From Paraglaciecola marina (GTDB lineage Bacteria; Pseudomonadota; Gammaproteobacteria; Enterobacterales; Alteromonadaceae), in the NCBI RefSeq assembly GCF_004360155.1, contig NZ_SAIS01000018.1:28753-92752 (forward strand): a DNA stretch of 64,000 nucleotides. Direction: 5' to 3'. The notes below the pieces were generated by a model, which was not told the DNA's origin, searched no databases, and worked only from the letters and a program-made list of their open reading frames with translations. A program made the position numbers and the translations under genes. Shown one piece after another: positions 8,724 to 18,880 of the stretch. Within the stretch, counting starts at the first letter, position 1, and each line of letters starts with the position of its first letter.

Positions 8724-10046
8724 ATGGATATATGGACAACTCGAAGACACGGCCAAAAAATTCACCGTGATGGTGATCACCGTACCCCTTTTCAACGTGA
8801 CAAAGCCCGTATTTTACATTCAGCAGCATTTAGAAGGTTACAAGCAAAAACTCAAGTATTAGGCGCAGGTATGAGTGATTTCTATCGTACACGTTTAACC
8901 CACTCTCTAGAGGCATCACAAATAGGTCAAGGGATAGCCGCACAACTATTTAGTAAATACCCTGAGTTAACCTCACGCCTAGAATTAAACGATACCCTAA
9001 TTGAAGCATTGTGTTTAGCCCATGATATTGGCCACCCTCCTTATGGACATGGAGGTGAAGTTGCTCTGCACTATATGATGCGTAACCATGGTGGTTTTGA
9101 GGGCAATGGTCAAACATTTAGAATTGTCACTAAATTAGAACCTTATACCGCATTACACGGTATGAATTTAAGCAGGCGTACTCTATTAGGATTAGTGAAA
9201 TACCCTAATTACCTAGACAATTTAACCAACCAACCAGAGATGCATGGCGCAAACTCACACCGTGAAGTTAAAGCGAGTGAATGGCACCCACCTAAGGGCT
9301 TATACCAGTGTGATAGTTCATGGTTTGAATGGTTGATAGCAGTCTTCTCTGAAGCTGACCAAACGCGTTTCATTGAATATAAAAGTAACAAAAGTAAGCA
9401 CCATAAGACTCAATTCAAATCATTTGATTGTTCAATCATGGAACTAGCCGATGATATAGCGTACGGCATACATGATTTAGAAGATGCCATAGTAATGGGT
9501 ATTGTTAATCAACGGCAGTTTCACGAAGAAGTCGTTATTCCACTACTAGATATGCAAGATTGCTGGTTGTGTGACAATATTGAAGCTTTAAGCGATAACC
9601 TATTTAGTCAGCAACATCACCTACGGAAAAATGCAATTGGCGCTTTGGTAAACTGTTTTGTTACCCATATAGAAATTACAGAGATATGTCCAGAGTTTGA
9701 ACATGACCTGTTAAAATACAACGCAGTGTTCCCCGCTGTTTACCAACAAGCCCTAGCACTCTTTAAGGGCTACGTTTTCAAACGAGTGATACAAAAGCCA
9801 GAGATCCAATTAATTGAATATAAAGGCCAGCAAATCGTGATGGAACTGTTTCAAGCCTTTGCGTCTGATCCTACACGGTTATTACCAGACAACACCCGCC
9901 AACGTTGGTTAACGGAAAGTGAAAACAACAATGGTCATAGAGTTATTGCTGATTATATATCAGGCATGACAGATGGGTTTGCAGCCAAACTCTATAGCAG
10001 TTTGTTTTTGCCTGCTTCTAGCGGTGTTAATGACAAAATTGGCTAA
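8724..10046 (+). CDS. Deoxyguanosinetriphosphate triphosphohydrolase-like protein (HD domain)
   Basis: A 440-residue dGTPase-family protein; the family hydrolyses dNTPs to nucleosides and triphosphate, and some members restrict phage. Conserved motifs are [36 protein letters not shown] (His60), [16 protein letters not shown] (His100-Asp101) and [17 protein letters not shown] (metal Asp). The length fits the shorter anti-mutator or broad-specificity type better than the 505-residue E. coli Dgt. GGTAAT precedes ATG 8724. It is separated from yfbR by 116 bp and probably has its own promoter. Confidence 0.9.
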   Translation: MDIWTTRRHGQKIHRDGDHRTPFQRDKARILHSAAFRRLQAKTQVLGAGMSDFYRTRLTHSLEASQIGQGIAAQLFSKYPELTSRLELNDTLIEALCLAHDIGHPPYGHGGEVALHYMMRNHGGFEGNGQTFRIVTKLEPYTALHGMNLSRRTLLGLVKYPNYLDNLTNQPEMHGANSHREVKASEWHPPKGLYQCDSSWFEWLIAVFSEADQTRFIEYKSNKSKHHKTQFKSFDCSIMELADDIAYGIHDLEDAIVMGIVNQRQFHEEVVIPLLDMQDCWLCDNIEALSDNLFSQQHHLRKNAIGALVNCFVTHIEITEICPEFEHDLLKYNAVFPAVYQQALALFKGYVFKRVIQKPEIQLIEYKGQQIVMELFQAFASDPTRLLPDNTRQRWLTESENNNGHRVIADYISGMTDGFAAKLYSSLFLPASSGVNDKIG

Positions 10047-10149
10047 TAAACCCTATTAAATACACTGTGATAAAAACGTGATGTAATTTTTTTCAAGTTT
10101 CACTGTCTTATTATGTAACTCCACTGTTTTTTATTAGGTGAAACTTTTA

Positions 10150-11154
10150 ATGTTAATTCGTACTCCAAAACTAAGTGAGCTTAAAGAAAATCAGTTAACA
10201 GCCCAAAGTGTTTATAGCAATAGGCGGAATATCCTTAAGGGCTTAGGATACTTGGGTGCTGGCGCCTTACTAACCGGTAATAAAGCAAATGCTTTTAACT
10301 TATTTGGTACTGCAGATAAGAGCCCTTTTAAAACTCGGGATTTGTCCTTTTCTCAGCTCACCTCTGAAATTGATAAGCAAATATTAACTCCAGACCAAAA
10401 AGTCATTAGCCATAATAACTTTTATGAATTTGGTACAGGTAAATCAGACCCAGTAGAAGCGTCCCAGAACTTTAAAGTTGACCCTTGGACTTTAAAAATT
10501 GACGGCTTAGTAGAAGAGCCAATAACCTTAGGGTACGAGGATCTATATAAAGCGTTTGATTTAGAAGAGCGTATTTATCGGCTTCGCTGCGTAGAAGCTT
10601 GGTCAATGGTAGTGCCTTGGATAGGCTTTCCTCTGCAAAAACTATTACAAAAAGCTAGACCCTTAAGCTCAGCAAAATATGTAGCCTTTGAAACCTTATA
10701 TGATCCTAAGCAAATGCCTGGTCAAAAAAGTAGATTTTCCGGGGGCGGGATAGACTACCCCTATGTTGAAGGCCTCAGGTTAGATGAAGCCTCTCATCCG
10801 TTAACCTTAATGTCGGTTGGTTTGTATGGAAAAACTTTACCACCACAAAATGGTGCGCCTATTCGTTTAGTCGTACCTTGGAAATATGGCTTTAAAAGTA
10901 TCAAGTCAGTGGTGTCTATTCGTCTAACCGACAAAATGCCCCCTACAACATGGAACAGACTGGCGCCTTCAGAATATGGCTTCTATGCTAATGTTAACCC
11001 TCAAGTTGACCACCCAAGATGGAGTCAAGGTAGCGAAAGGTTAATTACCACTGGGAATTTATTCAATCGTAATAGAGTTGCCACAAAAATGTTTAACGGT
11101 TATGAAGAAGTCGCGCCACTATATAAAGACATGGATTTAACTAGGTATATCTAA
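10150..11154 (+). CDS. msrP: Protein-methionine-sulfoxide reductase catalytic subunit MsrP
   Basis: MsrP (YedY) is a periplasmic molybdopterin enzyme that repairs oxidised methionines in envelope proteins. The protein has a Tat signal ([11 protein letters not shown], twin Arg at 25-26), an oxidoreductase molybdopterin fold, and [19 protein letters not shown], in which Cys147 is the Mo ligand. The C-terminal [19 protein letters not shown] motif is also typical. GTG 10138 would give four more residues. ATG 10150 is preferred because AGGTGA lies about 9 bases upstream and the Cys numbering then matches E. coli. The msrQ start abuts its stop. Confidence 0.95.
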   Translation: MLIRTPKLSELKENQLTAQSVYSNRRNILKGLGYLGAGALLTGNKANAFNLFGTADKSPFKTRDLSFSQLTSEIDKQILTPDQKVISHNNFYEFGTGKSDPVEASQNFKVDPWTLKIDGLVEEPITLGYEDLYKAFDLEERIYRLRCVEAWSMVVPWIGFPLQKLLQKARPLSSAKYVAFETLYDPKQMPGQKSRFSGGGIDYPYVEGLRLDEASHPLTLMSVGLYGKTLPPQNGAPIRLVVPWKYGFKSIKSVVSIRLTDKMPPTTWNRLAPSEYGFYANVNPQVDHPRWSQGSERLITTGNLFNRNRVATKMFNGYEEVAPLYKDMDLTRYI

Positions 11155-11772
11155 TTGTTTCGATTAAACAAAAATCACATCTTATTGTTAAAAGTGTTTT
11201 TACATTGTGCCGCATTTTTACCTCTAGCCCGTTTATATTACTGTGCTTTTGCAGATAAATTAGGAGCTGATCCTGTACAAGTAATCCTGCATTTTACCGG
11301 AATTGGTGCATTCAATTTGTTGCTGTTGTCTTTGCTTGTATCCCCTGTGGCTAAGAATCTAAGACAAGGACAATTAATAAATATACGCAGGCCATTAGGA
11401 CTTTATGCCTTTACCTATGCCCTATTCCACTTTTTGAGTTATATCGCTTTCGATTTACAATTTGAGTGGCAATTACTGATATCAGAGATTTTTAAGCGCC
11501 CTTATATATATGTAGGGTTTATAAGTTTATTAATATTGACTGTATTAGCGCTCACATCCACTAAATCTATTCAGCGTAAACTGGGAAGCACATGGCAAAA
11601 AATCCATAACTGGGTCTATCTAGCACTGCTCACAGTTAGTTTGCATTATTTTTGGTCGGTTAAATCGGGTCTAATACAGCCAATTATGTATATCTGCTTC
11701 GCATTACTACTAACCTTTGTAAGGTATAAAAAATTAACTAAAAACCTTAAACGCCAAAATCAACGCATATAG
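11155..11772 (+). CDS. msrQ: Haem-binding membrane subunit MsrQ
   Basis: A 205-residue inner-membrane b-type haem protein (YedZ) that passes electrons to MsrP. About six hydrophobic helices are visible, with His residues in ILHFTGIGAFNLL, YALFHFLSY, WQKIHNWVYLALL and SLHYFWSVKSG that fit haem ligation. The start is an uncommon TTG placed directly after the msrP stop codon, so translation is probably coupled. Length matches the family. Confidence 0.92.
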   Translation: MFRLNKNHILLLKVFLHCAAFLPLARLYYCAFADKLGADPVQVILHFTGIGAFNLLLLSLLVSPVAKNLRQGQLINIRRPLGLYAFTYALFHFLSYIAFDLQFEWQLLISEIFKRPYIYVGFISLLILTVLALTSTKSIQRKLGSTWQKIHNWVYLALLTVSLHYFWSVKSGLIQPIMYICFALLLTFVRYKKLTKNLKRQNQRI

Positions 11773-11792
11773 ATTATAAAAAAAACACTTGC

Positions 11793-11840
11793 ATGTTTTT
11801 TTATACAGTAATACTGTATATCCAACCACTGTATATATAA
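11793..11840 (+). promoter_or_regulatory. Possible LexA (SOS) operator cluster upstream of the SulA-like gene
   Basis: ATGT-N8-ACAG at 11793-11808 differs from the gammaproteobacterial LexA core CTGT-N8-ACAG at one base, and its right half (ATACAGTA) is a consensus half-site. Two more CTGT half-sites follow at 11814 and 11829, both followed by AT-rich spacers. The cluster ends 20 bp before ATG 11860. LexA control is inferred from these matches and from the downstream SulA-like product. Confidence 0.45.
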
Positions 11841-11859
11841 TCACTAAAATGAGTTTATT

Positions 11860-12240
11860 ATGGCTAGTTTACATGCATTTACACCAATAAAAAAAGTTAT
11901 CTCTAGGTTACCTGTACCTTCTGATGAGTCACAGATGTTGAATGAAGTGGATTTTACATCTTCATTCAAATGGACATATCTAATTGCAGACAACATGCAA
12001 TTTAGTGAAAAACGTCCTTACAGCATTAGGTTGCAGAAGCCAGATAACAATACTTTAATTAGTTGGATTGAAAAAATTGTATTAGGTAAAGAGTGCGCCA
12101 ACCTCTTTATAGAAGAGCTTAACCTAGATGAAGTTACCTACAAACGTATCAAGCAGCTTTGTATAGATAACCAAGTAACTTTAGTTAATTTGTATCAGCA
12201 GCACAGCAGCCAACATAATGTTATTAAAGGGCCTTGGTAG
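11860..12240 (+). CDS. SulA-like cell division inhibitor (tentative)
   Basis: A 126-residue cytosolic protein. The segment LISWIEKIVLGKECANLFIEELNLDEVTYKRIKQLCIDNQVTLVNLY (split: LISWIEKIVLGKECANLF, then IEELNLDEVTYKRIKQL, then CIDNQVTLVNLY) has the helix-strand pattern of the SulA core, where E. coli has a comparable '[22 protein letters not shown]'. SulA blocks FtsZ assembly during the SOS response. Identity to E. coli SulA is low, so the call leans partly on the LexA-like sites directly upstream. It could instead be an unrelated small RecA-fold protein. The gene stands alone. Confidence 0.5.
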   Translation: MASLHAFTPIKKVISRLPVPSDESQMLNEVDFTSSFKWTYLIADNMQFSEKRPYSIRLQKPDNNTLISWIEKIVLGKECANLFIEELNLDEVTYKRIKQLCIDNQVTLVNLYQQHSSQHNVIKGPW

Positions 12241-12316
12241 AATCTTTATAAAAGGTTGAATACTATTGACCGAGCAATAAGTGTTAGCCTAGGCTAGTTG
12301 CTTTGTTAATAATGAG

Positions 12317-12808
12317 ATGTATATATTCGTGCCACTAGATAATAAAAGCTGTTTATGTTTCAGTGAGTTACCTTTTGAAAAATGTTGCCAACCAATTTTA
12401 AAGGGGGAGCAAAAAGCAGCTAATGCAAAAATATTAATGAGATCTCGCTTTACTGCTTACGTGTTAAAAGACTACTCCTATATATTTAACACATACGCAG
12501 AAGCACAACGGCTGCAATTATCAGTTAAAGTACTATCGCAAAGTGCACAAAGCACCGATTGGTTATCTCTTCAAATTATTAACCATAGAGCCGAGTTAAC
12601 ATCAGCTCAAGTAGAATTTAAAGCATATTACAAGGTCGATAGCTGTTTTTATGTGATGCATGAATTATCTGAGTTTATTTTAGAAAATAATAGCTGGCGC
12701 TATACCACAGGTAAGATGCTCGAAAGCTCTGGTGAAATAAAACCAGAACGTAACAGCCAATGTTTATGTGGTAGCGGCAAAAAGTTTAAAAAGTGTTGTG
12801 GTAAATAA
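12317..12808 (+). CDS. ychJ: YchJ-family SEC-C metal-binding protein
   Basis: A 163-residue protein with two Cys-rich zinc motifs: CLCFSELPFEKCC near the N-terminus and the SEC-C motif CLCGSGKKFKKCC at the C-terminus. The middle (about residues 35-135: AKILMRSRFTAYVLKDYSYI) matches the NTF2-like domain of the YchJ/UPF0225 family. The molecular function is unknown; SEC-C motifs usually bind zinc and mediate protein contacts. It is convergent with tatD. Confidence 0.88.
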   Translation: MYIFVPLDNKSCLCFSELPFEKCCQPILKGEQKAANAKILMRSRFTAYVLKDYSYIFNTYAEAQRLQLSVKVLSQSAQSTDWLSLQIINHRAELTSAQVEFKAYYKVDSCFYVMHELSEFILENNSWRYTTGKMLESSGEIKPERNSQCLCGSGKKFKKCCGK

Positions 12809-12821
12809 TCAGTACAAAATC

Positions 12822-12847
12822 AAAAAAGGCTCAATAACAATTGGGCC
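12822..12847 (-). terminator. Terminator of the leftward yceD-to-tatD operon
   Basis: On the minus strand GGCCCAAT pairs with ATTGAGCC (one mismatch) across TGTT, and TTTTTT follows at once. It lies 33 bp after the tatD stop. Confidence 0.7.
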
Positions 12848-12879
12848 AATGTCTATTCTAGTATTTTAAATATCTGGCT

Positions 12880-13653
12880 TTATGTATCTTTTTCAATGGC
12901 GAATAAGTCGTAAAAGTTCTGTGTAGTCACTCTAGCCAACTCATCAACACTTATCCCTTTAAGGTTTGCAATAAACTCTCCGACCTCTCTTACAAAGCCT
13001 GGCTGATTGGGCTTTCCTCGATAAGGTACAGGCGCTAACCAAGGCGAGTCAGTTTCAATAAGCAGTTTATCCAAAGGAATTTTTTTAACGACATCCTGTA
13101 ACTCTTTCGCTGTTTTGAAGGTGACAATTCCCGATATGGAAATATACATTCCTAATTCAATAGCAGCTTGGGCCATTTCCCAGTCCTCAGTGAAACAATG
13201 TAGTACACCTTTCGTTTCGGGTAACTTATGTTTTTTAAGTAACTCAATGGTATCTTGCCGTGCGTCTCTAGTATGTATTATTAATGGCTTCTCCAACTCA
13301 TTAGCCACCTTGATATGGTCAATAAATGAAGACAATTGAACTTCTTTGGTTTCGGCACTATAAAAATAGTCTAAACCAGTCTCTCCTATGGCAACCACAT
13401 TAGTATTGTCAGCCATTGCAAGTAAATCAAGGTAACTACAGGCATCTTCTTGATACAAGGGGTGTACTCCACAGGATATAGAAACATCATCAAAGCTGGC
13501 CACTGTATCTGCCATAGCTGGAAAGTCTTTCACTGATACAGCAACACATAGAAAGTGCTCTACCCCACGATTACGGGCAAACTGCAGGGTTTCTGATAAT
13601 TGTTCGTGGTTTTTATCTAATCTATCTAGATGACAATGGGAGTCTACAAACAC
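12880..13653 (-). CDS. ycfH: TatD family metal-dependent hydrolase (YcfH-like)
   Basis: A 257-residue TatD-type TIM-barrel hydrolase. Metal-binding motifs are VDSHCHLD at the N-terminus, GETGLDYFYS, PLIIHTRDA, GVLHCFTED and LIETDSPWLAP. Family members are 3'-5' deoxyribonucleases or deacylases; the exact substrate is not settled. It is the last gene of the operon after holB. Many gammaproteobacteria have a PilZ-domain gene between holB and ycfH; here only 25 bp separate the two, so it is absent. Confidence 0.9.
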   Translation of the reverse strand: MFVDSHCHLDRLDKNHEQLSETLQFARNRGVEHFLCVAVSVKDFPAMADTVASFDDVSISCGVHPLYQEDACSYLDLLAMADNTNVVAIGETGLDYFYSAETKEVQLSSFIDHIKVANELEKPLIIHTRDARQDTIELLKKHKLPETKGVLHCFTEDWEMAQAAIELGMYISISGIVTFKTAKELQDVVKKIPLDKLLIETDSPWLAPVPYRGKPNQPGFVREVGEFIANLKGISVDELARVTTQNFYDLFAIEKDT

Positions 13654-13678
13654 AAGGTTTACCTATAAAAAATATGAT

Positions 13679-14566
13679 TTAATTTGATTCGAAATTAGCT
13701 AAAGCAGCCAGTAGTTCAGCCAACGTGAGTGTTTTGTTTACGCCCGGATTTTTAAGCTTCTTTAATGCAGCAATACAAAGCAAGTTAATTCGCCAAAAAC
13801 CTTCTTTTTGGGTACTAAGATAAGATTGTTTCACCCAAGCTTGTAACCACTTTATTACTTTACCTGTATGACTTTGCCAATCCGTAGCGAGTTGTATTGC
13901 ATTAAGGTTACCCGTCATTACACCCTGTATTCCAGTAATGAAATCTTGATAGTTAAAACTTTGCTCTTGTTGTAACTCATCTAACAGGGTTAGTGGCCTT
14001 CCTACAAATAACCTAGCAAAGTTTTCATCTATGTCACCTTGATGGTGTTGTTTAACCCAATCTAAAGTGTTTTCGAGACTTGGTGATGGTAAAACTTGTT
14101 TTTCACAGCGGCTTAAAATGGTTGGTAAAATACTTTCAGGCTTTTCAGTAATAAGTAACAGAAAAGTATTGTCAGTTGGCTCTTCTAAAGTTTTCAATAA
14201 AGCATTAGCACTGGACTCAGTCATACTGTCAGCGCGGTAGATGATTAGTACCTTAGCTCCGGACATTTGGGCAGTACCAGTTAAGTTTTTAATTGCTTCT
14301 CTAACTAAGTCAACACCTATTTGTTTTTCTGATTCTATTTTGTATAAATCTGGATGAGTTTCTGAAGCATTAAGCTTACAGGATTGACATCGACCACAGG
14401 TTTGCTCACCTTGTCTATCTTGGCATAAAAGTAGTTTGGCTAGTGTTAATGCAAAAATATCTTTTCCAATGCCATCTGCACCTTGCAGTAACAAAGCATG
14501 ATGCAGTTTATTAGCAGAAATCCTTGAGCTTAACTGTGAAAATGTAGGCTGCAACCAAGGATACAT
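13679..14566 (-). CDS. holB: DNA polymerase III subunit delta'
   Basis: A 295-residue clamp-loader subunit of the AAA+ superfamily. Visible are the modified P-loop GADGIGKDIFAL near residue 29, a four-Cys zinc module (CQDRQGEQTCGRCQSC), the SSANALLKTLEEP motif typical of delta' and the sensor region ILPTILSRCEKQ. With delta and tau it loads the beta clamp on DNA. Its start codon directly follows the tmk stop (14566/14567), so translation is probably coupled. Confidence 0.94.
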   Translation of the reverse strand: MYPWLQPTFSQLSSRISANKLHHALLLQGADGIGKDIFALTLAKLLLCQDRQGEQTCGRCQSCKLNASETHPDLYKIESEKQIGVDLVREAIKNLTGTAQMSGAKVLIIYRADSMTESSANALLKTLEEPTDNTFLLLITEKPESILPTILSRCEKQVLPSPSLENTLDWVKQHHQGDIDENFARLFVGRPLTLLDELQQEQSFNYQDFITGIQGVMTGNLNAIQLATDWQSHTGKVIKWLQAWVKQSYLSTQKEGFWRINLLCIAALKKLKNPGVNKTLTLAELLAALANFESN

Positions 14567-15196
14567 CTAATTCTCCAAAAACCGAGATACAGCTTGTTTT
14601 ATGTCTTGATGTACACCTTCAATACTTTGCATAGTATTAATGACTACACAATTTTCATCTTGTTGGGCAATGACTAAATAACGGTCTCTAGTTCTTTCAA
14701 AAAAACTAAGGTCTTCTTGCTCTATTCGATCTAAATCACCACGCCCTCTCGCTCTATTAAGGCCTTCTTGTGGTTCTACATCTAAATACAAGGTGAAATC
14801 AGGCTTAAAATCTTTCAAGGTAATATTACGAAGCGACTCAATCATATCTAGATCTATTTGACGGCCTCCCCCTTGATAAGCTTGAGATGACATATCATGC
14901 CTGTCTCCTAACACCCAATTACCCTTAGCTAAGTTAGGTAAAATTACATTCTGGACCAATTGAGCCCGTGCAGCGTACATTAACAAAAGCTCAGCTTCTA
15001 TCGTGACCTTTTCAGAAGGCCAATCACCTTTAACACATTCTCTTATAGCTTCGGCCATAGGGGTTCCACCTGGCTCTCTAGTATTAACTAGAGCATGGCC
15101 TGCTAGTTTTATTTGCTCAGACACTATATCAACGGCAGTGCTTTTCCCTGCCCCTTCTAAGCCTTCAATTACTATAAATTTACCCGATGTTTGCAA
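14567..15196 (-). CDS. tmk: Thymidylate kinase
   Basis: A 209-residue dTMP kinase that makes dTDP for DNA synthesis. It has the P-loop [10 protein letters not shown] (residues 11-20), [13 protein letters not shown] (substrate site), [18 protein letters not shown] and a LID segment ([13 protein letters not shown]) of the E. coli type with Arg residues. It lies between mltG (13 bp gap) and holB (no gap) in the conserved operon. Confidence 0.96.
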   Translation of the reverse strand: MQTSGKFIVIEGLEGAGKSTAVDIVSEQIKLAGHALVNTREPGGTPMAEAIRECVKGDWPSEKVTIEAELLLMYAARAQLVQNVILPNLAKGNWVLGDRHDMSSQAYQGGGRQIDLDMIESLRNITLKDFKPDFTLYLDVEPQEGLNRARGRGDLDRIEQEDLSFFERTRDRYLVIAQQDENCVVINTMQSIEGVHQDIKQAVSRFLEN

Positions 15197-15209
15197 TTCT
15201 AACTCAACC

Positions 15210-16208
15210 TTATTTTTTTAATTGATAGGTGCGTACGGCAGCATTATGTTGTTCTAATGTTTCTGAAAACTGATGACTACCGTCACCTTTTGAAACAAAA
15301 TACAACTCTTGTGTAGCAATAGGGTGAAATGCTGCATCGATGGCTAATTTACTTGGCATGGCAATTGGAGTTGGCGGCAAGCCTTTAATTACATAGGTAT
15401 TGTAAGGTGTTGGGGTTCTTAAGTCTTTACGTCTGATATTGCCATCAAATTTATCGCCCATGCCATATATAACCGTTGGGTCAGTTTGCAAGCGCATATT
15501 CAAGTTCAAACGATTGACAAATACTCCAGCTATTCTAGGTCGCTCTTCTGCCACACCCGTCTCTTTTTCAATAATAGATGCCATGATTAAGCCTTCATAG
15601 GCTGACTCATAAGGCAAATCAAAGGCTCTGTTGTCCCAAGCGTTACTTAAGTAGTTTTGCATACTATTTTTAGCTCTTAATACTAAATCATATGCATTGG
15701 TTTGATCTACAAAGTGGTAAGTATCTGGCAATAACCAGCCTTGCAAAGAACCACCGGTCATATCTTTAGAAAGTCTATTAACTTTTTCGTGAAAATCACT
15801 GTCGACTTTCAGATTTGGATGACTTTCTAAGGTGGCAAGCCAATCTCTCAATCGCAGGCCTTCAACTAAACTCACTGAAAATTGCACTTCTTTGCCACTT
15901 ACTAATAAATCTAGTAAATCTAACCCAGTCATTGAAGGTGTCAGTAAATAGGTACCTACTTTAACGTTACCTAACTCTGGACTAATTTTAATATTGATTT
16001 TTAACCCTAGATTTTCATCAAGAATACCTACACTCTTAAGTCTATTTAAAATACCTTTAGCGGATTGACCTGAATCAACGCGGAAAAACGTAGCAGAATC
16101 TAAATTCAATGGCTGCTTTATTTGCTCATTAAAATAATAAAATAACACCCCAATAGTAGCTATCAATAAAAACAACAAAGTAAGCAAAATCTTGAATAAT
16201 TTAGCCAT
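15210..16208 (-). CDS. mltG: Endolytic murein transglycosylase MltG
   Basis: A 332-residue inner-membrane peptidoglycan lytic transglycosylase (YceG) proposed to terminate glycan strands. It has one N-terminal membrane helix (about residues 7-26), a LysM-like region, and a catalytic domain with [28 protein letters not shown] (catalytic Glu in the EKET motif, about 214-216), [10 protein letters not shown] and the terminal [16 protein letters not shown] segment. The start codon abuts the pabC stop. Confidence 0.95.
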   Translation of the reverse strand: MAKLFKILLTLLFLLIATIGVLFYYFNEQIKQPLNLDSATFFRVDSGQSAKGILNRLKSVGILDENLGLKINIKISPELGNVKVGTYLLTPSMTGLDLLDLLVSGKEVQFSVSLVEGLRLRDWLATLESHPNLKVDSDFHEKVNRLSKDMTGGSLQGWLLPDTYHFVDQTNAYDLVLRAKNSMQNYLSNAWDNRAFDLPYESAYEGLIMASIIEKETGVAEERPRIAGVFVNRLNLNMRLQTDPTVIYGMGDKFDGNIRRKDLRTPTPYNTYVIKGLPPTPIAMPSKLAIDAAFHPIATQELYFVSKGDGSHQFSETLEQHNAAVRTYQLKK

Positions 16209-17039
16209 CTAAATCTCCAACATGTTTTTAAGCATGGACTGCACTTTATATACAGGTTCAATTAGAAATTTGATGACTTTAAAGGTTTCTGGGTCAATCA
16301 AATTTTTTACGGGTACTACGCCCATTAGAGAGTTGCATACAAACACGGCTTGAGCCTCAAATAAGGCCTCTACAGGCTCACGAGTTACTATAATTTTATG
16401 GCCTGCCTTTTCCATCGTTTCAACTATCCGGTTACGCATTACCCCTGCAACCCCTGATTCACTTAGGTTTGCAGTAAACCACTTATCATTACCAAACCAA
16501 AATAAATTACCGACAGACGTCTCAATAATTTCATTTTCTGTGTCGCAAACAATCACATCGTCATATTCAGTAGTAGCTAAAGCTTGCTTAATGAGTACTT
16601 GTTCTAGTCGATTTAAATGTTTAATTCCAGCTAGTAAGGGCTGACGGGCCAACTTTATAGGACTAACGCTGACACTTATGCCATCCGTTTGCCAAGCTTT
16701 GTAATGTTGTGGAATGGAGTGATGGGTAATAATAAAATTAGGGTGATTTGCACCAACTGGACTATAGCCTCTACCACCACTACCTCGAGTTATCATAATT
16801 TTAACGACACACGATTCATTATTTGGCAGAGAATCAAAAACACTTTTACTGAGCTGTTCCCAGTTAGTGAAAGGGATAGATAAACGCTCACAGGCGTCTT
16901 TCAATCTTTGGATATGCAAATCAAATAACTCAAGAGAAGCATTTTGATAAGCAATTGTTGTAAAGCAACCATCACCGTATTGAATACTACGATCAGTTAG
17001 AGGAATTTGTGATTGTTGCTGCCCATTAACTATCATCAA
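16209..17039 (-). CDS. pabC: Aminodeoxychorismate lyase
   Basis: A 276-residue fold-type IV PLP enzyme that converts 4-amino-4-deoxychorismate to p-aminobenzoate and pyruvate in folate synthesis. Key features are DRSIQYGDGCFTTI near the N-terminus, the PLP lysine in LLAGIKHLNRLEQV (Lys140), and ETSVGNLFW. Two adjacent Met codons at the start make the exact start uncertain by one residue. It lies between fabF and mltG, as in E. coli. Confidence 0.93.
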   Translation of the reverse strand: MMIVNGQQQSQIPLTDRSIQYGDGCFTTIAYQNASLELFDLHIQRLKDACERLSIPFTNWEQLSKSVFDSLPNNESCVVKIMITRGSGGRGYSPVGANHPNFIITHHSIPQHYKAWQTDGISVSVSPIKLARQPLLAGIKHLNRLEQVLIKQALATTEYDDVIVCDTENEIIETSVGNLFWFGNDKWFTANLSESGVAGVMRNRIVETMEKAGHKIIVTREPVEALFEAQAVFVCNSLMGVVPVKNLIDPETFKVIKFLIEPVYKVQSMLKNMLEI

Positions 17040-17100
17040 ATTGAAGTAACCCTAGAAACTTTAAAACTATAATAATACGCTAATATAAAAATGTATGTTT

Positions 17101-17132
17101 GATAGAAGTGGAAGTTTAATGCCACTTCTATC
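17101..17132 (-). terminator. Hairpin between fabF and pabC
   Basis: A perfect 11-bp stem (GATAGAAGTGG/CCACTTCTATC) with a 10-base loop lies 15 bp after the fabF stop. The minus strand has only a broken T run after it, so it may be a weak attenuator or an RNA-stability element. Confidence 0.45.
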
Positions 17133-17146
17133 AAGTTTACGGGCGG

Positions 17147-18391
17147 CTAGTTTGAAAACTTTTTAAACAGTAAAGAGCCGTTGGTTCCACCAAAACCAAA
17201 AGAGTTACATAAGGCATAATCCATTTCTTTAGGTTTGGCTTTATTTGCAACAAAATCTAAATCACACCCTTCACCAGGGTTGTCTAAATTAGTAGTTGGC
17301 GGTGCTATTTGGTCTCGCAAGGCTAATATTGTAAATATTGCTTCAACAGCTCCAGCTGCGCCTAGTAGATGACCCGTCATAGATTTGGTTGAACTCACCA
17401 TTAAATTTTTTGCATCTTTAGAAAATACTGATTTAATTGCAGCCACTTCTGCTACATCTCCAGCAGGCGTAGAAGTACCGTGAGCATTGATATACCCGAC
17501 TGCAGAGGCGTCGATCTTTGCGTCATTAATGGCACTTACCATTGCGGCGGCAGCCCCTTCACCATCTGCTGGAGGTGACGTCATATGATAAGCATCACCA
17601 CTCATACCAAACCCTACTAACTCAGCATAAATAGTTGCTCCCCGAGCAATGGCCATATCATAATCTTCAAGAACAATGACACCTGCGCCTTCACCCATAA
17701 CAAAACCGTCTCGATCTTTATCCCAAGGACGGCTAGCTTTATCTGGTGAATCATTACGTGTTGATAATGCTCGAGCTGCAGCAAAACCACCAATACCAAG
17801 AGGGCAAATAGTAGATTCTGCGCCGCCAGCTATCATGACGTCAGCATCTCCGTATGCAATGGTTCGCGCTGCAATTCCGATATTGTGTACGCCCGTAGTA
17901 CAAGCGGTAACAACATTCAGATTAGGTCCTTTCAGCCCCTCAAATATTGAGAAAAATCCTGAAATCATATTGGTAATAGTTGAAGGTACAAAGAATGGTG
18001 AAATCTTTCTTGGCCCAGACTCAAGCATGCGACTGTGATTATCTTCAATCAAGCCTAAACCACCTATACCAGAGCCAATTGCGACCCCAATTCGAGAGGC
18101 ATTCTCTGGCGTAACTTTAAGTCCCGAACTTTTTAATGCTTGCTGGCCTGCGGCAATACCAAATTGGATAAACTTATCCATCTTCTTACATTCCTTTTTA
18201 GGAATATATTGCTCAACATCAAAACCTTTTACTTCACCAGCAAATTGAGTTGTAAAAGCTGAACTATCAAAAGAGGTAATTGGAGCAATGCCGCTTTTTC
18301 CTGCTAGGATATTTTTCCAAGAAGAATCAACATCATTACCAACAGGGGAAAGCATGCCAAGTCCAGTCACTACAACGCGACGTTTAGACAC
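17147..18391 (-). CDS. fabF: Beta-ketoacyl-ACP synthase II
   Basis: A 414-residue elongating condensing enzyme of fatty acid synthesis (KAS II), needed for the 16:1 to 18:1 step and thermal control of membrane fluidity in E. coli. The Cys-His-His triad is visible: Cys164 in [12 protein letters not shown], His in [13 protein letters not shown], and His in [16 protein letters not shown]. The C-terminus [18 protein letters not shown] is typical. It follows acpP, with a strong hairpin between them. Confidence 0.97.
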   Translation of the reverse strand: MSKRRVVVTGLGMLSPVGNDVDSSWKNILAGKSGIAPITSFDSSAFTTQFAGEVKGFDVEQYIPKKECKKMDKFIQFGIAAGQQALKSSGLKVTPENASRIGVAIGSGIGGLGLIEDNHSRMLESGPRKISPFFVPSTITNMISGFFSIFEGLKGPNLNVVTACTTGVHNIGIAARTIAYGDADVMIAGGAESTICPLGIGGFAAARALSTRNDSPDKASRPWDKDRDGFVMGEGAGVIVLEDYDMAIARGATIYAELVGFGMSGDAYHMTSPPADGEGAAAAMVSAINDAKIDASAVGYINAHGTSTPAGDVAEVAAIKSVFSKDAKNLMVSSTKSMTGHLLGAAGAVEAIFTILALRDQIAPPTTNLDNPGEGCDLDFVANKAKPKEMDYALCNSFGFGGTNGSLLFKKFSN

Positions 18392-18435
18392 TATGGCCTC
18401 CGACTATAAACATGAAATTAAAATTTGAAAAAAGA

Positions 18436-18457
18436 AACGGCCCAGAAAGGGCCGTTT
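18436..18457 (-). terminator. Attenuator/terminator between acpP and fabF
   Basis: A perfect 9-bp stem (AAACGGCCC/GGGCCGTTT) with a 5-base loop sits 15 bp after the acpP stop. On the minus strand it is followed by TTCTTTTTT. It would end most acpP transcripts and let a fraction continue into fabF, consistent with the high demand for acyl carrier protein. Confidence 0.7.
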
Positions 18458-18472
18458 TTAAATAACTATAAC

Positions 18473-18712
18473 TTACGCGTCTTTATTAGCGTTAACGTAA
18501 TCAATAGCAGATTGAACAGTTGTGATTTTTTCAGCTTCTTCGTCAGGAATTTCAGTATCAAATTCTTCTTCAAGAGCCATAACTAATTCAACAGTGTCTA
18601 ATGAATCCGCACCTAAATCATCAACGAAAGAAGCTTCAGATTTAACTTCCTCTTCTTTTACACCTAATTGCTCGATAATGATTTTTTTTACGCGTTCTTC
18701 GATGTTACTCAT
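18473..18712 (-). CDS. acpP: Acyl carrier protein
   Basis: A 79-residue acidic four-helix protein that carries growing acyl chains on 4'-phosphopantetheine. The attachment serine is Ser37 in [18 protein letters not shown]. Sequence and length match E. coli AcpP closely. It lies between fabG and fabF, with a 168-bp gap upstream that probably contains its own promoter. Confidence 0.98.
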   Translation of the reverse strand: MSNIEERVKKIIIEQLGVKEEEVKSEASFVDDLGADSLDTVELVMALEEEFDTEIPDEEAEKITTVQSAIDYVNANKDA

Positions 18713-18880
18713 AATTCTAGTTATCCTTTAAAGTACCTAGATATAAATTTGCGAGTAGTGTATTCAGCAAATCGAGGCCTTGCAAGTAAGTCACTCAACT
18801 TTTTATCTGGTCCAACCACTCACGGTTAAATAAATAATCGTTATTACTGTCTGCACATAATACCACATGTGCGACAATCG

